A stretch of DNA of 64,000 bases, from assembly GCA_037445225.1 (NCBI GenBank), contig JBBIKW010000001.1, positions 124,001 to 188,000 on the forward strand, in the 5' to 3' direction. Under the pieces are notes generated by a model. It was given only the letters and a program-made list of their open reading frames with translations. It did no database searches and was not told where the DNA came from. Of this stretch, positions 34,988 to 44,137 are shown piece by piece. The position numbers and the translations under genes were made by a program. The stretch's first letter is position 1. Each line of letters begins with the position of its first letter. The stretch is from M3007 sp037445225. Lineage in GTDB: Bacteria; Bacteroidota; Bacteroidia; Chitinophagales; Saprospiraceae.

Positions 34988-36430
34988 TCAATCGTTGGCG
35001 CCTGAAGCCTCATCTGCCTCGACCGACTCAGTGGTTTCTATCGGGGGTGCGGTCTCCTCTTGTGCGTCGGCTGTTCTTTTCTGATAGCGCTGCCGAATAT
35101 CTTCTTCTGTGAGCGGGTGTTCGGACATGTTCAAATAGGCAGGCAGCGCTTGGGCGAGATGGCGATAGACCCAGCGCCGCTCAGCAGATAGTACCACCTC
35201 CTCGTCTTGAAGCTGGCGCTTTAGTGCCTGCTCGAACAGGTAAGTGAGGCCCATATCGCTCAAAGTGCGATACAAAGAGTTAGCTACTTCGCGCTTCACA
35301 TCCTCTTCGGTAGGATAGACGTTGGCCAACGCCTGTAGGCGAGATAGGAAATAGCGCCGCCGCAACAGGCGTAGAAAGCGCTCGTAGGCTTCCGGAGCTT
35401 CCGAAGGCGACTTTTCCGTTTTCCTTTGAAAGATAGTCTGCGTGTAGCGCTCGGGCAGGTCGAAGTCGTTCAAAGTCTCTAAACGAGCCAGGATGTTTTC
35501 TACAGTTAAGGAGGCCAAAGCATCAGTGTAGTTGCGAGCGAGTATCGCCTTGATCTGCTCTATAGCCTGCTCGCGCGTGCGCACCTCTTCGCCGAAGAGC
35601 TGCTGAAAAAAGGCTTCCGTCAAAGCAGCGGGCTCTAAGCGCCTCACTTTGTCGATGCGCACTTCAAACCAATCGCCTATACCCTGAAGCGCATCGGAAG
35701 CGCTATTGAGCAGCCGGGCTAAGACGCCCTCCAAACCGCGCTCGCGCAAAGCGCCTAACCGAACGCGAACCACTTCTCCAGCAGAGCGCCCCAAGAATGC
35801 AGCCGTGACCTCTTCGGGAAACTCCTTAGATAGCCACAAGACCCCGCCCTCCCGGCGAAGTCCCTCCTCTTTGACAATCTCGCCGTCGAGCTCCGACAAC
35901 GACAGCTCCAACAGATCTTCCAAGCGAATGCCATTGGACACCTCCACACTCGTTCCGTACTCCCGCGACAGCTCTTCCAGCGTCTGCTCGGCCGACTCCT
36001 GGGAAATGTCGGCCACAAATCGCTCGTATTTCTCCTCGCCGCTCAGTCCGCGAATTTCCGATGGGTATAGCCCTGCCTCAAACGTTATCCGATACTCGTC
36101 CTGAAGCTGCCTAATATTCAGTTTAGAAAAATCACTGTCGCGCTCCCTCAAAACCGGCGCATCGATAAGAGGAAGCTCCACTTTGCTCAAAAAATCGTTT
36201 GCTGTCGTTTCGAGCAGCTCCTGGAAGGCATCAGCTAAAAGGCTGTCTCCATACCGATTGCGCACCAAGCTCTTCGGGACATGCCCAGGCCGAAACCCTT
36301 TGATGAGCCCTTTTTTAGAAATCTTGGCGACTTCTCGGTCGACGTGGGCAAGAAGGTCTTCTTTGGTGAGGACGACATCGAACTGCAGAATGCGCCCATC
36401 GTCTTCCAAGCGCTGCTCTACATGTGGCAT
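34988..36430 (-). CDS. tig: Trigger factor
   Basis: 480-aa ribosome-associated chaperone. The ribosome-binding signature GFRPGHVPKSLV is at about 47-58. The middle domain is a degenerate FKBP fold without clear PPIase active-site residues, and the long helical C-terminal arms end in an acidic tail (TTESVEADEASGAND). The ATG at 36430 (MPHVEQRLEDD) gives the standard N-terminus; the 15 codons further upstream are tRNA-Leu sequence. tig, clpP and clpX form the classical operon, apparently co-transcribed with the tRNA in front. Confidence 0.93.
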   Translation of the reverse strand: MPHVEQRLEDDGRILQFDVVLTKEDLLAHVDREVAKISKKGLIKGFRPGHVPKSLVRNRYGDSLLADAFQELLETTANDFLSKVELPLIDAPVLRERDSDFSKLNIRQLQDEYRITFEAGLYPSEIRGLSGEEKYERFVADISQESAEQTLEELSREYGTSVEVSNGIRLEDLLELSLSELDGEIVKEEGLRREGGVLWLSKEFPEEVTAAFLGRSAGEVVRVRLGALRERGLEGVLARLLNSASDALQGIGDWFEVRIDKVRRLEPAALTEAFFQQLFGEEVRTREQAIEQIKAILARNYTDALASLTVENILARLETLNDFDLPERYTQTIFQRKTEKSPSEAPEAYERFLRLLRRRYFLSRLQALANVYPTEEDVKREVANSLYRTLSDMGLTYLFEQALKRQLQDEEVVLSAERRWVYRHLAQALPAYLNMSEHPLTEEDIRQRYQKRTADAQEETAPPIETTESVEADEASGAND

Positions 36431-36448
36431 ACCGAAACATCTTTTTCG

Positions 36449-36530
36449 TGCGGGCGGAGGGACTCGAACCCTCAAGCCTTTCGGCGCCAGATCCTAAGTC
36501 TGGTACGTCTACCAATTCCGCCACGCCCGC
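36449..36530 (-). tRNA. tRNA-Leu (anticodon UAG)
   Basis: 82-nt class II tRNA on the minus strand. Acceptor arm GCGGGCG pairs with CGCCCGC; anticodon stem CCAGA/TCTGG encloses loop CTTAGGA with anticodon TAG; there is a long variable arm and TTCGAGT in the T arm. The discriminator is A73. The next bases are CGA, so CCA is not encoded and must be added after transcription. Confidence 0.95.
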
Positions 36531-36546
36531 GATTTTACAAGGAGCG

Positions 36547-36554
36547 CAAAGGTA
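36547..36554 (-). promoter_or_regulatory. -7 box of tRNA-Leu (and tig operon)
   Basis: TACCTTTG on the minus strand, perfect TAnnTTTG, 16 nt before the mature tRNA 5' end. Confidence 0.65.
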
Positions 36555-36636
36555 GTGGGAAAATCGAAAAACCGCACGACCTTTTTTTATTGTCTAACGA
36601 ATTCTAAATACTGCTTTTATATCGGAGCAGCTTCAT

Positions 36637-36644
36637 TATTTTTG
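36637..36644 (+). promoter_or_regulatory. -7 box of the (p)ppGpp synthetase gene
   Basis: TATTTTTG, perfect TAnnTTTG, 23 nt before the ATG at 36668. The flanking TTATTTTTGAG also occurs before the GWxTD gene at 47055. Confidence 0.6.
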
Positions 36645-36667
36645 AGCAAAAATTATATTTTGTTTAA

Positions 36668-38908
36668 ATGTCTGAGATAGCACCCTTTTCCTCTAACGTT
36701 AACGAAGAATACGCGCACATCTTGAAGCAGGGTTATCGGCGCATCCTTCAGCGCTTACCCAAGCCCATCGATGAGAAAGACCGCAAAAGCATTCGCGAAG
36801 CGCTGTACTTAGCTGCAGAAGCGCATCGGCATCAATACCGGGCGAGTGGGGAGCCGTACATCACCCATCCCATCGCGGTGGCTCAAATTTGCATCGAAGA
36901 GATTGGCTTGGGTCCTACGGCGGTAATTGCTGCCCTGCTTCACGACGTGGTAGAAGACACCTCGGTGGGTATTGAGGAGATCCGAAAAAAATTTGGGGAC
37001 ACGGTGGCACTCTTAGTGGACGGACTCACCAAACTCAAGCATACGGAGACGTCGAACTACCGCCAAGCAGAAAACTTAGCGCGCTTCATGCGGGCTATGC
37101 TCAAAGACGTGCGGGTGGTGCTCATCAAAATGGCGGATAGGCTGCACAACCTGCGCACCATCGGCTCCATGGAAAAGGCCAAGCAAATCCGCATCGTCAC
37201 CGAAACCGATACCATATACACGCCCTTAGCCCATCGATTGGGCATCTACAACATCAAGACGGAGTTTCAGGACATATGGCTCAAGGTCGTACGGCCGGAA
37301 GAGTATCGGGACATCGCCAATCGGCTCGCTCAAACAAAGCGCGCCCGCGAGCAGTATATTCGAGAGTTTATTCGCCCGATAGAGGAGGCACTGCACCACC
37401 GCATGCCGGGAGTTAAATTCCGCATCTTAGGGCGCCCCAAAAGCATATACTCCATTTGGAGCAAGATGCGCAACAAAGAAGTGGCTTTTGAGGATATCTA
37501 CGACCTCTTTGCCATTCGGATTATTCTGGATGTCCCCTTCGAAGAGGAGCGGCTCGCCTGCTGGCAAGTCTACGCCATCGTTACCGATATCTATCAGAAC
37601 ATTCCCTCGCGGCAAAAGGACTGGATAACCACCCCTAAAGCCAATGGCTATGAGTCGCTCCACACGTCGGTTATCGGTCCAGGAGGGCGCTACGTCGAGG
37701 TGCAAATCCGCACCGAGCGCATGAACGACATCGCCGAACGCGGCTATGCCGCCCACTGGAAATACAAAGGGCTACGGCTGCTTAACCGAAATGAGAACAC
37801 CTTTGAAAAGTGGTTTGACCGCATCCGCGAGGTATTGGAAAACCCCGAAGTGCGCAATGCTAACGAGCTGATTATCGATTTTGAAAACGAGCTCTTCTCA
37901 GAAGAGGTATACGTACTGACGCCCTCGGGTGAAATACGCTTTTTGCGCGAAGGTGCCACTGCTCTAGACTTTGCCTTCGACATCCACTCCGACATCGGCT
38001 GCACCAGCCGCAACATCCGCGTCAATGGGCGCATCGTCCCGTTTAACTATGTGCTCAAAAACGGCGACCAAGTAGCGGTCGAGACCGATAAAAATTGCCG
38101 CCCCTCGCTCGATTGGCTGAAGTACGTAACTACGTCGAAGGCGAGAAACCGCATTCGCGCTGCACTCAAAGAACAAAAACGCCGTCAGGCAGCCGATGGT
38201 TTAGAAATCTTGGAGCGCAAATTCCGCCGCTATTTCAACACGCCGGCAGAAGACCACGTCGATATGCTCGCCAAATGGTACGGCTTTCAAGATCGCCTCG
38301 AGTTCCTCGTCGCTGTATCGATTGAAGAAGTAGACCTAACCCGCCTCAAAGAATTGCGGTTAGAGGGCAACCGACTAACCCCTAACCAAGACTCGCCCGG
38401 CTCTCCCGCTGCAGTCTCTCCCAGCACTAGCTCCCTCTATAGAGCAGGAGCTGTGCCCTCAGATGTCATTATCAACCAAGACCCAGGACACTATTATGTC
38501 TACACCTTCGCTACTTGTTGCAGCCCTGTTCCCGGAGACCCTATCTTCGCCTACGTGACTACGCGAGAAGGCGTCAAAATCCACCGTAAAACTTGCACCA
38601 ATGCCCATTACCTTCAGACCCAGTACCCCTATCGCATATTGCCCGCTGAATGGGGCAACATCGCTAAGGGAAGCTTTGTGGCCATCATTCAGGTTATGGG
38701 CGTAGATGAAGGCCCCGGCACCATCCAGCGCCTAACAGACCGCATCTCTAACATAGGCATCAGCATCCGCGATATGAACATCGGCGGAGAAAAAGCCTAT
38801 TTCAGCGGACGTATCTCGCTCATCGTCTCTAACCAACACCAACTTAACCAAGTCATCTCTGTTCTCCGAAAGCTCCCCTTTGTTTCCTCCGTAGAGCGCG
38901 TGGAGTAA
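36668..38908 (+). CDS. Bifunctional (p)ppGpp synthetase/hydrolase
   Basis: 746-aa long RelA-SpoT homologue controlling the stringent response. The hydrolase HD domain is intact (HDVVEDT near 92-98, MADRLHNLRT near 157). The synthetase domain carries GRPKSIYSIWSKM and ANGYESLHTSV. A TGS domain (VYVLTPSGEIRFL) begins near 415 and an ACT domain ends the protein (FVAIIQVMGVDEGPG). The intact HD site argues for a Rel/SpoT enzyme with both activities. It has its own promoter and a strong terminator. Confidence 0.96.
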   Translation: MSEIAPFSSNVNEEYAHILKQGYRRILQRLPKPIDEKDRKSIREALYLAAEAHRHQYRASGEPYITHPIAVAQICIEEIGLGPTAVIAALLHDVVEDTSVGIEEIRKKFGDTVALLVDGLTKLKHTETSNYRQAENLARFMRAMLKDVRVVLIKMADRLHNLRTIGSMEKAKQIRIVTETDTIYTPLAHRLGIYNIKTEFQDIWLKVVRPEEYRDIANRLAQTKRAREQYIREFIRPIEEALHHRMPGVKFRILGRPKSIYSIWSKMRNKEVAFEDIYDLFAIRIILDVPFEEERLACWQVYAIVTDIYQNIPSRQKDWITTPKANGYESLHTSVIGPGGRYVEVQIRTERMNDIAERGYAAHWKYKGLRLLNRNENTFEKWFDRIREVLENPEVRNANELIIDFENELFSEEVYVLTPSGEIRFLREGATALDFAFDIHSDIGCTSRNIRVNGRIVPFNYVLKNGDQVAVETDKNCRPSLDWLKYVTTSKARNRIRAALKEQKRRQAADGLEILERKFRRYFNTPAEDHVDMLAKWYGFQDRLEFLVAVSIEEVDLTRLKELRLEGNRLTPNQDSPGSPAAVSPSTSSLYRAGAVPSDVIINQDPGHYYVYTFATCCSPVPGDPIFAYVTTREGVKIHRKTCTNAHYLQTQYPYRILPAEWGNIAKGSFVAIIQVMGVDEGPGTIQRLTDRISNIGISIRDMNIGGEKAYFSGRISLIVSNQHQLNQVISVLRKLPFVSSVERVE

Positions 38909-38942
38909 GTCGCTTTTCGCAAAGAGATCTCTGAGCAATCGC

Positions 38943-38985
38943 ATAGCGCTGAAAATCAATGTTTTACAGCGCTATAATTTTTTTT
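38943..38985 (+). terminator. Intrinsic terminator of the (p)ppGpp enzyme gene
   Basis: ATAGCGCTG (38943-38951) and CAGCGCTAT (38967-38975) pair perfectly, with inner AAAA/TTTT pairing, followed by AA and at least seven T. Confidence 0.88.
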
Positions 38986-39006
38986 AAAAAAAATCCTGTC
39001 AAATTT

Positions 39007-39039
39007 TTTGTTTTAAAAAAAGAAAAAGTTTTAAATTTG
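39007..39039 (+). promoter_or_regulatory. Promoter of the S24-type regulator
   Basis: TTTG (39007-39010), 21-nt spacer, TAAATTTG (39032-39039): both elements of the Bacteroidota promoter are perfect. The predicted leader is about 50 nt. Confidence 0.75.
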
Positions 39040-39093
39040 CTGCATCAAATCTTTCGACACGGCTCCTTGTGCAAATTCTTAAAAGGCTGCCCT

Positions 39094-39837
39094 ATGATTA
39101 AAGATGACCGCATCGAATTGAATAAGCGCTTTGTAGAGGCCTTTCGCCTCTTAGAGGCAAAAGGCGTTATTGTAAAGAACAACCGAAATGGGCGCGGTAT
39201 GGGTGACGTGGCGGAAAAAGTCTTGGGTAAGCGCGCCTATGGCCACATTATTCGCGCTTTTCTCTCGCCCCACAGCAAGCGTGTTATCGACTACAGCCAA
39301 GCCAAGGCTTTTTGCCGCGCTTACAACATCAACGAGCTGTGGATGCTCTACGGTATTGGGCATCCTTTTGGCTTCGATGAACAGCTGGGCGCGACCTCAC
39401 AGGAGAGCAAATCGTTGCCCATGAAAGGAGGCAATATCTGGTACACCACAGCTCGGGCCTTTGCGGGAGCCACTGTCGGCAGCGAATGGCCCGAGAGCGG
39501 TAGCTACTTCTCTATTCCGGGCATAAGCAGTTCGGGTGGGCGACTGGTTGCCTTCCAGATCGAAGGGAACTCTATGGAGCCCGTCATTCAAAGCGGCGAC
39601 ATTGTCGTCTGCCGAGAAGTGCAAAGCGCAGCCGACATTCGCGACAACGAAATCTACACCGTGCGAAGCCAAGGCGAGCTGTGGGTGAAATACGTGCAAA
39701 AGCAATACAACGCCTCGGGAAAGTTAGTGCGCCTCAAGCTCATATCGGCCAACTACATCGAACACGACCCCTTCGAAATAGATGTTGACGAGACAACCCG
39801 GCTGTACAAGGTCATTCGCAAGATCTGCGCAGTGTAA
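39094..39837 (+). CDS. LexA/CI-type regulator with S24 peptidase domain
   Basis: 247 aa. The N-terminal 95 residues are helical and probably DNA-binding, though no textbook HTH is obvious. The C-terminal domain is S24-like: Ser160 in IEGNSMEPVIQSGDIV and Lys199 in LWVKYVQ are placed as the self-cleavage dyad of LexA/CI. An Ala-Gly cleavage site may be AGAT near 124-127 (FAGATVG). The ATG at 39094 follows from the promoter and start of homology. It stands alone, with no prophage genes nearby, so it may be a chromosomal stress regulator. Confidence 0.8.
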   Translation: MIKDDRIELNKRFVEAFRLLEAKGVIVKNNRNGRGMGDVAEKVLGKRAYGHIIRAFLSPHSKRVIDYSQAKAFCRAYNINELWMLYGIGHPFGFDEQLGATSQESKSLPMKGGNIWYTTARAFAGATVGSEWPESGSYFSIPGISSSGGRLVAFQIEGNSMEPVIQSGDIVVCREVQSAADIRDNEIYTVRSQGELWVKYVQKQYNASGKLVRLKLISANYIEHDPFEIDVDETTRLYKVIRKICAV

Positions 39838-39867
39838 AGAAATTTCCTGCTGTTTATTGTTTTTTGC

Positions 39868-39904
39868 GGCCTCCCGGTGTTAGTCATCGGAGAGGCTTTT
39901 TTTT
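39868..39904 (+). terminator. Intrinsic terminator of the S24 regulator gene
   Basis: GCCTC-CGGTG pairs with CATCG-GAGGC (one bulge, one G-T) around TTAGT, followed by eight T. It overlaps the stop of convergent lspA. Confidence 0.82.
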
Positions 39905-40676
39905 ACAGTTCTGTTGGCCGCCCATCCTCTTCAGCCTTGGCACCCGGAGATAGCGTTGGCGCTGTATCGGTGTTCTCCAGAGGCATTGTCTCTTCTGCCG
40001 GTTTCGGCTGCGGATGCTCTTCGCGAAAGAACCGGCGTTGAAACAACAGGATGATGGCTACCCCTATTGTTATGGCGGCATCGGCGACGTTGAAGATGGG
40101 GCTAAAAAACAGCCATTCTTGGCCGCCGATCCAGGGAAGCCACTCGGGCATGCGCAGCCATACGATGGGAAAATAAAACATATCGACCACCTTGCCGTGC
40201 AAGAAGGAGCCATATCCCTGCCCTGGCGGCACCAGCTGCGCCGGGACGCAGTCGTGGTAGGGAGACTCGGTGAAGATCAGCCCGTAAAAGGCGCTATCGA
40301 TGATGTTACCTAGCGCCCCTGCGGTAATTAGTCCGACACTGTATAAAAAACCCAGGGGTGCTCCAGCCTTGATGAGCAAGCGCAAATACCAGATGAGTGC
40401 TCCGACCATAGCGATGCGGAAAAGGCTGAGCAGCAGCTTGCCGTACGCCCAGTCGAAAGTGATGCCAAAGGCCATGCCTTCGTTTTCCACAAAGTGCAGT
40501 CGGGCCCAGCTCAGCCCAAAGATGGGCACATCTTGGTTGTAGCAAAAAGTGGTCTTTATGTACACCTTGAGCGCCTGGTCTGCCAGTAACACCGCGCAGA
40601 TTAGCAGCAGAACTTGATGCGAACGTTTCAAGAGCGTTGCGTTTTTTCTGAAAACAATGGCGCAAAGATGCGACAC
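39903..40676 (-). CDS. lspA: Lipoprotein signal peptidase LspA
   Basis: 257-aa inner-membrane aspartic peptidase that cleaves lipoprotein signals after lipid attachment. The catalytic Asp residues are in GNIIDSAFYG and FNVADAAIT. Four helices are visible, plus an early conserved DQALK and FVENEGMAFG. It is longer than E. coli LspA (164) because of a periplasmic insert (about 145-180) and a low-complexity acidic C-terminal tail of 45 residues, both common in Bacteroidota. The window encodes several lipoproteins that would be its clients. Confidence 0.93.
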   Translation of the reverse strand: MSHLCAIVFRKNATLLKRSHQVLLLICAVLLADQALKVYIKTTFCYNQDVPIFGLSWARLHFVENEGMAFGITFDWAYGKLLLSLFRIAMVGALIWYLRLLIKAGAPLGFLYSVGLITAGALGNIIDSAFYGLIFTESPYHDCVPAQLVPPGQGYGSFLHGKVVDMFYFPIVWLRMPEWLPWIGGQEWLFFSPIFNVADAAITIGVAIILLFQRRFFREEHPQPKPAEETMPLENTDTAPTLSPGAKAEEDGRPTEL

Positions 40677-40699
40677 GGCCGCTGCATCCCATACCGCGC

Positions 40700-40717
40700 C
40701 AAATATTTCGATATTTG
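40700..40717. repeat. 18-bp palindrome at the divergent lspA/TMTC promoter region
   Basis: CAAATAT, loop TTCG, ATATTTG. Each arm ends in TTTG on one strand, so it may combine two face-to-face -7-like elements or an operator. Confidence 0.4.
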
Positions 40718-40747
40718 CCCGCGCATTCCGGTGGACTTATACCAACC

Positions 40748-42733
40748 ATGACGAAAAACAAAAAGAAAGCCGCTTCAGTTCCGGCCTCGGCCTCAGGCCG
40801 ACAAAAACCGGCAGGGCCTCAACGCACGGCGCGAGCGCCGTTTCCGCGTACCCAAACGTTTGCTCCAGGGTTTTGGCGCCAGCACGGCATAGCCGCCCTA
40901 TTGCTCATGATCGTAGCCTTTATCCTGTACGGCATGACGACCACCTACGGCTACATCCTGGACGACGAGATGGTCTTTTGGAAAAACGCCTACGTGAAGC
41001 AAGGGCTCAAGGGGATCGGCGACATCTTCGCCCACGATAGCTTCATGGGCTATTTCCAAAAGAAAGAAAGCCTACTGCTTTTGGAAGGCGGGCGCTATCG
41101 CCCTCTGTCGCTGGCCACCTTCGCTTTAGAGGTGCAGATTTTTGGCGAGAATCACCCCGGCATCAGCCACTTTATCAATATTCTGCTTTACGGCTTTACC
41201 GGTATTTTGCTGTACCGACTGCTGTTGGGACTGTTCCCGCTATCTTCCTCAGGAGTGTGGTATTTCAGCACGGCCCTCATTGGGGCGCTTATCTTTTTGG
41301 TACACCCGATCCATTCGGAGGTGGTGGCTAACATCAAGGGGCGCGATGAGATCATGGCCCTGTTGTGCAGCTTGGGGGCCTTATACGCCAGTTTGAAGTA
41401 CTTCGACACGCAAAGCCGATGGTGGTACTGGCTCTCGGGTGTATTGCTGCTGTTGGGCATGTTTTCTAAAGAGAATGCCCTCACCTTTTTGGCGGTTATT
41501 CCGCTGACGGTGTGGTTTTTTGCGCGCGTGCCTGTTCGGCATGTGCTGCGCGCTGCCGTACCCTTAATAGTAGCTGCTGCCGTATTTATCTGGGTGCGCT
41601 ATCGGGCGCTGGGCTTCATGTTAGACCACGGCAAAGCTGTCCAAGATCTCATGAACAATCCCTTCATCGAGATGACGCGCAGCGAGAAGCTGGCTACTAT
41701 TTTCCTGACGCTGGGTTGGTACGTCAAGTTGCTCTTCTGGCCTCATCCGCTGACGCACGACTATTATCCCTATCATGTGCCGAAAGTGAACTGGGGGGAT
41801 TGGCGCGCCTTGGTGTCTTTGGGACTGTACGTGGGCATGGGCGTATGGGCGTTGCTGCGCTTGAAACGCCGAGCGGTGCCGGCCTACGCCATTGCCTATT
41901 GGTTGCTGACGCTGAGCATTGTTTCCAACCTGTTTGTCTCGGTAGGCACCTTTATGAACGAGCGCTTTGCCTATATGCCCTCGGTTGCCTTTGCTTTATT
42001 GGTAGGGTGGTTTTTTGCACAGCGGCTGCCCGAGCTGTTGCGCGAGCAGCCGCAGCGGCCCTATTTGTTAGGCGCAGGCTTTGTAGTACTTATTAGCGCC
42101 ATTTTTGGCCTGCTGACTATTCAGCGCGTTCCGGTCTGGAAAGACGCTATGTCGCTTAACACGGCGGCTGTGCGCGTTTCACCCAACAGCGCGCGCTCAC
42201 ATTGCTTTTATGTGACGGCTATATACGAAAACCTATATCTGAAGGCGAAAAACCCTTCCGAAAAAGCCCGATGGGTCGACACCATGGAGTACCATATCAA
42301 TCGCTCCTTAGCTATCAATCCTAATTACGGCTCGGCATTGGTCATGAAAGGCGCCATTGCCGCTGCGCGCTACGAACAGAATAAGCAACTGGACTCCCTC
42401 CTACAGGCCTTCCAGATGCTGATGGAGAAAATTCCCAACAACGCTAATTTCAGACCCTTCTTCGACCAGTACATAAAGTACTTAGCCAACACCAGCGATA
42501 GGCCACAAGACGTCGCTAACTTCGTCTATCAGCTGGCTTACTCGTATTTTTTCAAGGCAAAAGGCGATAGGAACAATGCCGCAGCGATTTTAGAGCTGGT
42601 GTTGAACACCCGAATAGAGGACGAGCGCTCGTTGCGCGCCCTTTCGGAGGTGTACCAAGCGACGGGCAATGTGCAAAAAGCAGCTGAGATGGCCCAACGC
42701 GCTGCAGCGCGAGCGGCAGCTGCTCCTCGATAG
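40748..42733 (+). CDS. TMTC-like membrane protein with C-terminal TPR
   Basis: 661 aa. A basic low-complexity N-terminus (to about 45) is followed by ten or more membrane helices and a C-terminal soluble TPR region (about 480-655). The first loop has the acidic pair GYILDDEMVFW, like the DD/DE motif of GT-C glycosyltransferases, and HPLTHDYYPYHVP resembles the DUF1736 segment of TMTC proteins, which are protein O-mannosyltransferases in animals. Bacterial homologues are not well characterised. The ATG at 40748 is preferred to an earlier in-frame start at 40715. It could glycosylate exported proteins; this is inference. Confidence 0.8.
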   Translation: MTKNKKKAASVPASASGRQKPAGPQRTARAPFPRTQTFAPGFWRQHGIAALLLMIVAFILYGMTTTYGYILDDEMVFWKNAYVKQGLKGIGDIFAHDSFMGYFQKKESLLLLEGGRYRPLSLATFALEVQIFGENHPGISHFINILLYGFTGILLYRLLLGLFPLSSSGVWYFSTALIGALIFLVHPIHSEVVANIKGRDEIMALLCSLGALYASLKYFDTQSRWWYWLSGVLLLLGMFSKENALTFLAVIPLTVWFFARVPVRHVLRAAVPLIVAAAVFIWVRYRALGFMLDHGKAVQDLMNNPFIEMTRSEKLATIFLTLGWYVKLLFWPHPLTHDYYPYHVPKVNWGDWRALVSLGLYVGMGVWALLRLKRRAVPAYAIAYWLLTLSIVSNLFVSVGTFMNERFAYMPSVAFALLVGWFFAQRLPELLREQPQRPYLLGAGFVVLISAIFGLLTIQRVPVWKDAMSLNTAAVRVSPNSARSHCFYVTAIYENLYLKAKNPSEKARWVDTMEYHINRSLAINPNYGSALVMKGAIAAARYEQNKQLDSLLQAFQMLMEKIPNNANFRPFFDQYIKYLANTSDRPQDVANFVYQLAYSYFFKAKGDRNNAAAILELVLNTRIEDERSLRALSEVYQATGNVQKAAEMAQRAAARAAAAPR

Positions 42734-42743
42734 ATGCATCCGA

Positions 42744-44009
42744 TTACTGGGTTGTGCTCCAGCGCGGCGCATCCAACTGGGCAGCCGTCTTTTTCTCCAA
42801 CAGCCAAAAGCCCACCCAGCTCAGCAGCGCTAAGGCACTCACCGCCGACCATAGCGCTGAAAAACCCCAGCGGGCAATGATTTGCGTGCCAAACAGCGGT
42901 GCCAAGATGTTGGCCACGGAATATGCAATGCTGTACAGCGCCATATAACTGCCGGGGTTTCCTTTGGCAGCGTAGGAATAGGCAAAGTTCGTGCTGAACG
43001 GCATGACGAGCATCTCGCCAAAAGAAATAACTAAGATGAAGATGAGCGCTGCCCAAACCGGCCCCAACGGCAAGAGAAAGGCGGAGAATGCCGTAAAGTA
43101 CAACAAGAGGCCGCAGCGAACAAATTGCAGGCGCGTCAGACGCCCCTCGATAGAGTAGATCATCGGCATCTCTACCGCAAAGACAAAAAGGCCGTTCAAC
43201 GCCGTCACCAAACCAATGGTGCGCTCGTCCCAGTGGTAGGCCTCCTTGAAAAAGAGGGGAACCGTCCACACAAACTGCATGAACACCAAGGCATTGAGCA
43301 GCGTAAACAGCGCAAAAGCCAGATAGGGTTTATCCCGATAGGGCGAATGCTCTGCCGTAGATGCGGCCGCTTCCGACATCCCCGCCGCACCGCGTTCCTC
43401 CACCACAGGAAAACCGCGAGACGACTTTGGCGAAAAGAGCCATATCAACAGCCCAGCAGCCAAGAAACACGTTATCCCATCCACCCAAAACAACCACGGC
43501 CAACCCAACGACACCAATAACCCGCCGAAGGCCGGCGCTGCCGTCCAGCCTAAGTTGATCGACATCCGATAAAGCGACACCGAGCGCGTGCGCACTTCCG
43601 GACTGCTGTAGCGCGCAATAGCCACCGAGTTGGCCGGACGGAAACCCTCAGAAACCAAGCTCAGCACAAACACTGTGGCGCAAACGGCGAGGAAGGCCTT
43701 TATCCACATCAATACAATGAGCACAGCGCCGCCCAGCACCAACGACCAAACCATCACTGGGAAATAGCCTATCCTATCGGTGAGGCGTCCACCTGCCCAA
43801 GCGCCCAACAGCGCCCCCGTGCCGTAACAGCTCAACACATAACCTGCCTCCTCTACGCTGTAGCCTAAGTGGCTGGTTAGATACAGCGACAAAAATACCA
43901 CGGCCATGGAGCCACAGCGGTTGACCAAGCTGACCAGCGCCAACAACCAGATGGCTGTCGGGATGCCGGAAAATGCATCGCGCCAATGTCGGTAAAGTCG
44001 AAAAAGCAT
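42744..44009 (-). CDS. MFS transporter
   Basis: 421 aa with 12 predicted helices. GRLTDRIGYFPVM is the MFS motif A after helix 2, and a matching half begins after a central loop of about 45 residues (210-255). Most like drug or small-molecule exporters of the MFS; substrate unknown. The ATG at 44009 (MLFRLYRHWRDAF) is preferred to a TTG at 44084. The promoter at 44105-44137 gives a leader of about 90 nt. It is convergent with the TMTC-like gene (10 bp). Confidence 0.85.
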   Translation of the reverse strand: MLFRLYRHWRDAFSGIPTAIWLLALVSLVNRCGSMAVVFLSLYLTSHLGYSVEEAGYVLSCYGTGALLGAWAGGRLTDRIGYFPVMVWSLVLGGAVLIVLMWIKAFLAVCATVFVLSLVSEGFRPANSVAIARYSSPEVRTRSVSLYRMSINLGWTAAPAFGGLLVSLGWPWLFWVDGITCFLAAGLLIWLFSPKSSRGFPVVEERGAAGMSEAAASTAEHSPYRDKPYLAFALFTLLNALVFMQFVWTVPLFFKEAYHWDERTIGLVTALNGLFVFAVEMPMIYSIEGRLTRLQFVRCGLLLYFTAFSAFLLPLGPVWAALIFILVISFGEMLVMPFSTNFAYSYAAKGNPGSYMALYSIAYSVANILAPLFGTQIIARWGFSALWSAVSALALLSWVGFWLLEKKTAAQLDAPRWSTTQ

Positions 44010-44104
44010 GACAAAAAATGAATTGGCCCCCTTCCGCCTTTCAAAGGGCACTGTGACGATTACCAAAGATGTCTTTAACGACAATCTTATGAACTTGTTT
44101 GAAC

Positions 44105-44137
44105 CAAATATAGTTTCATTCGAAAACCTCTAACAAA
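44105..44137 (-). promoter_or_regulatory. Promoter of the MFS transporter gene
   Basis: On the minus strand TTTG (44137-44134), 21-nt spacer, TATATTTG (44112-44105). Both elements are perfect and the spacing equals that of the S24 regulator promoter. Confidence 0.75.
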
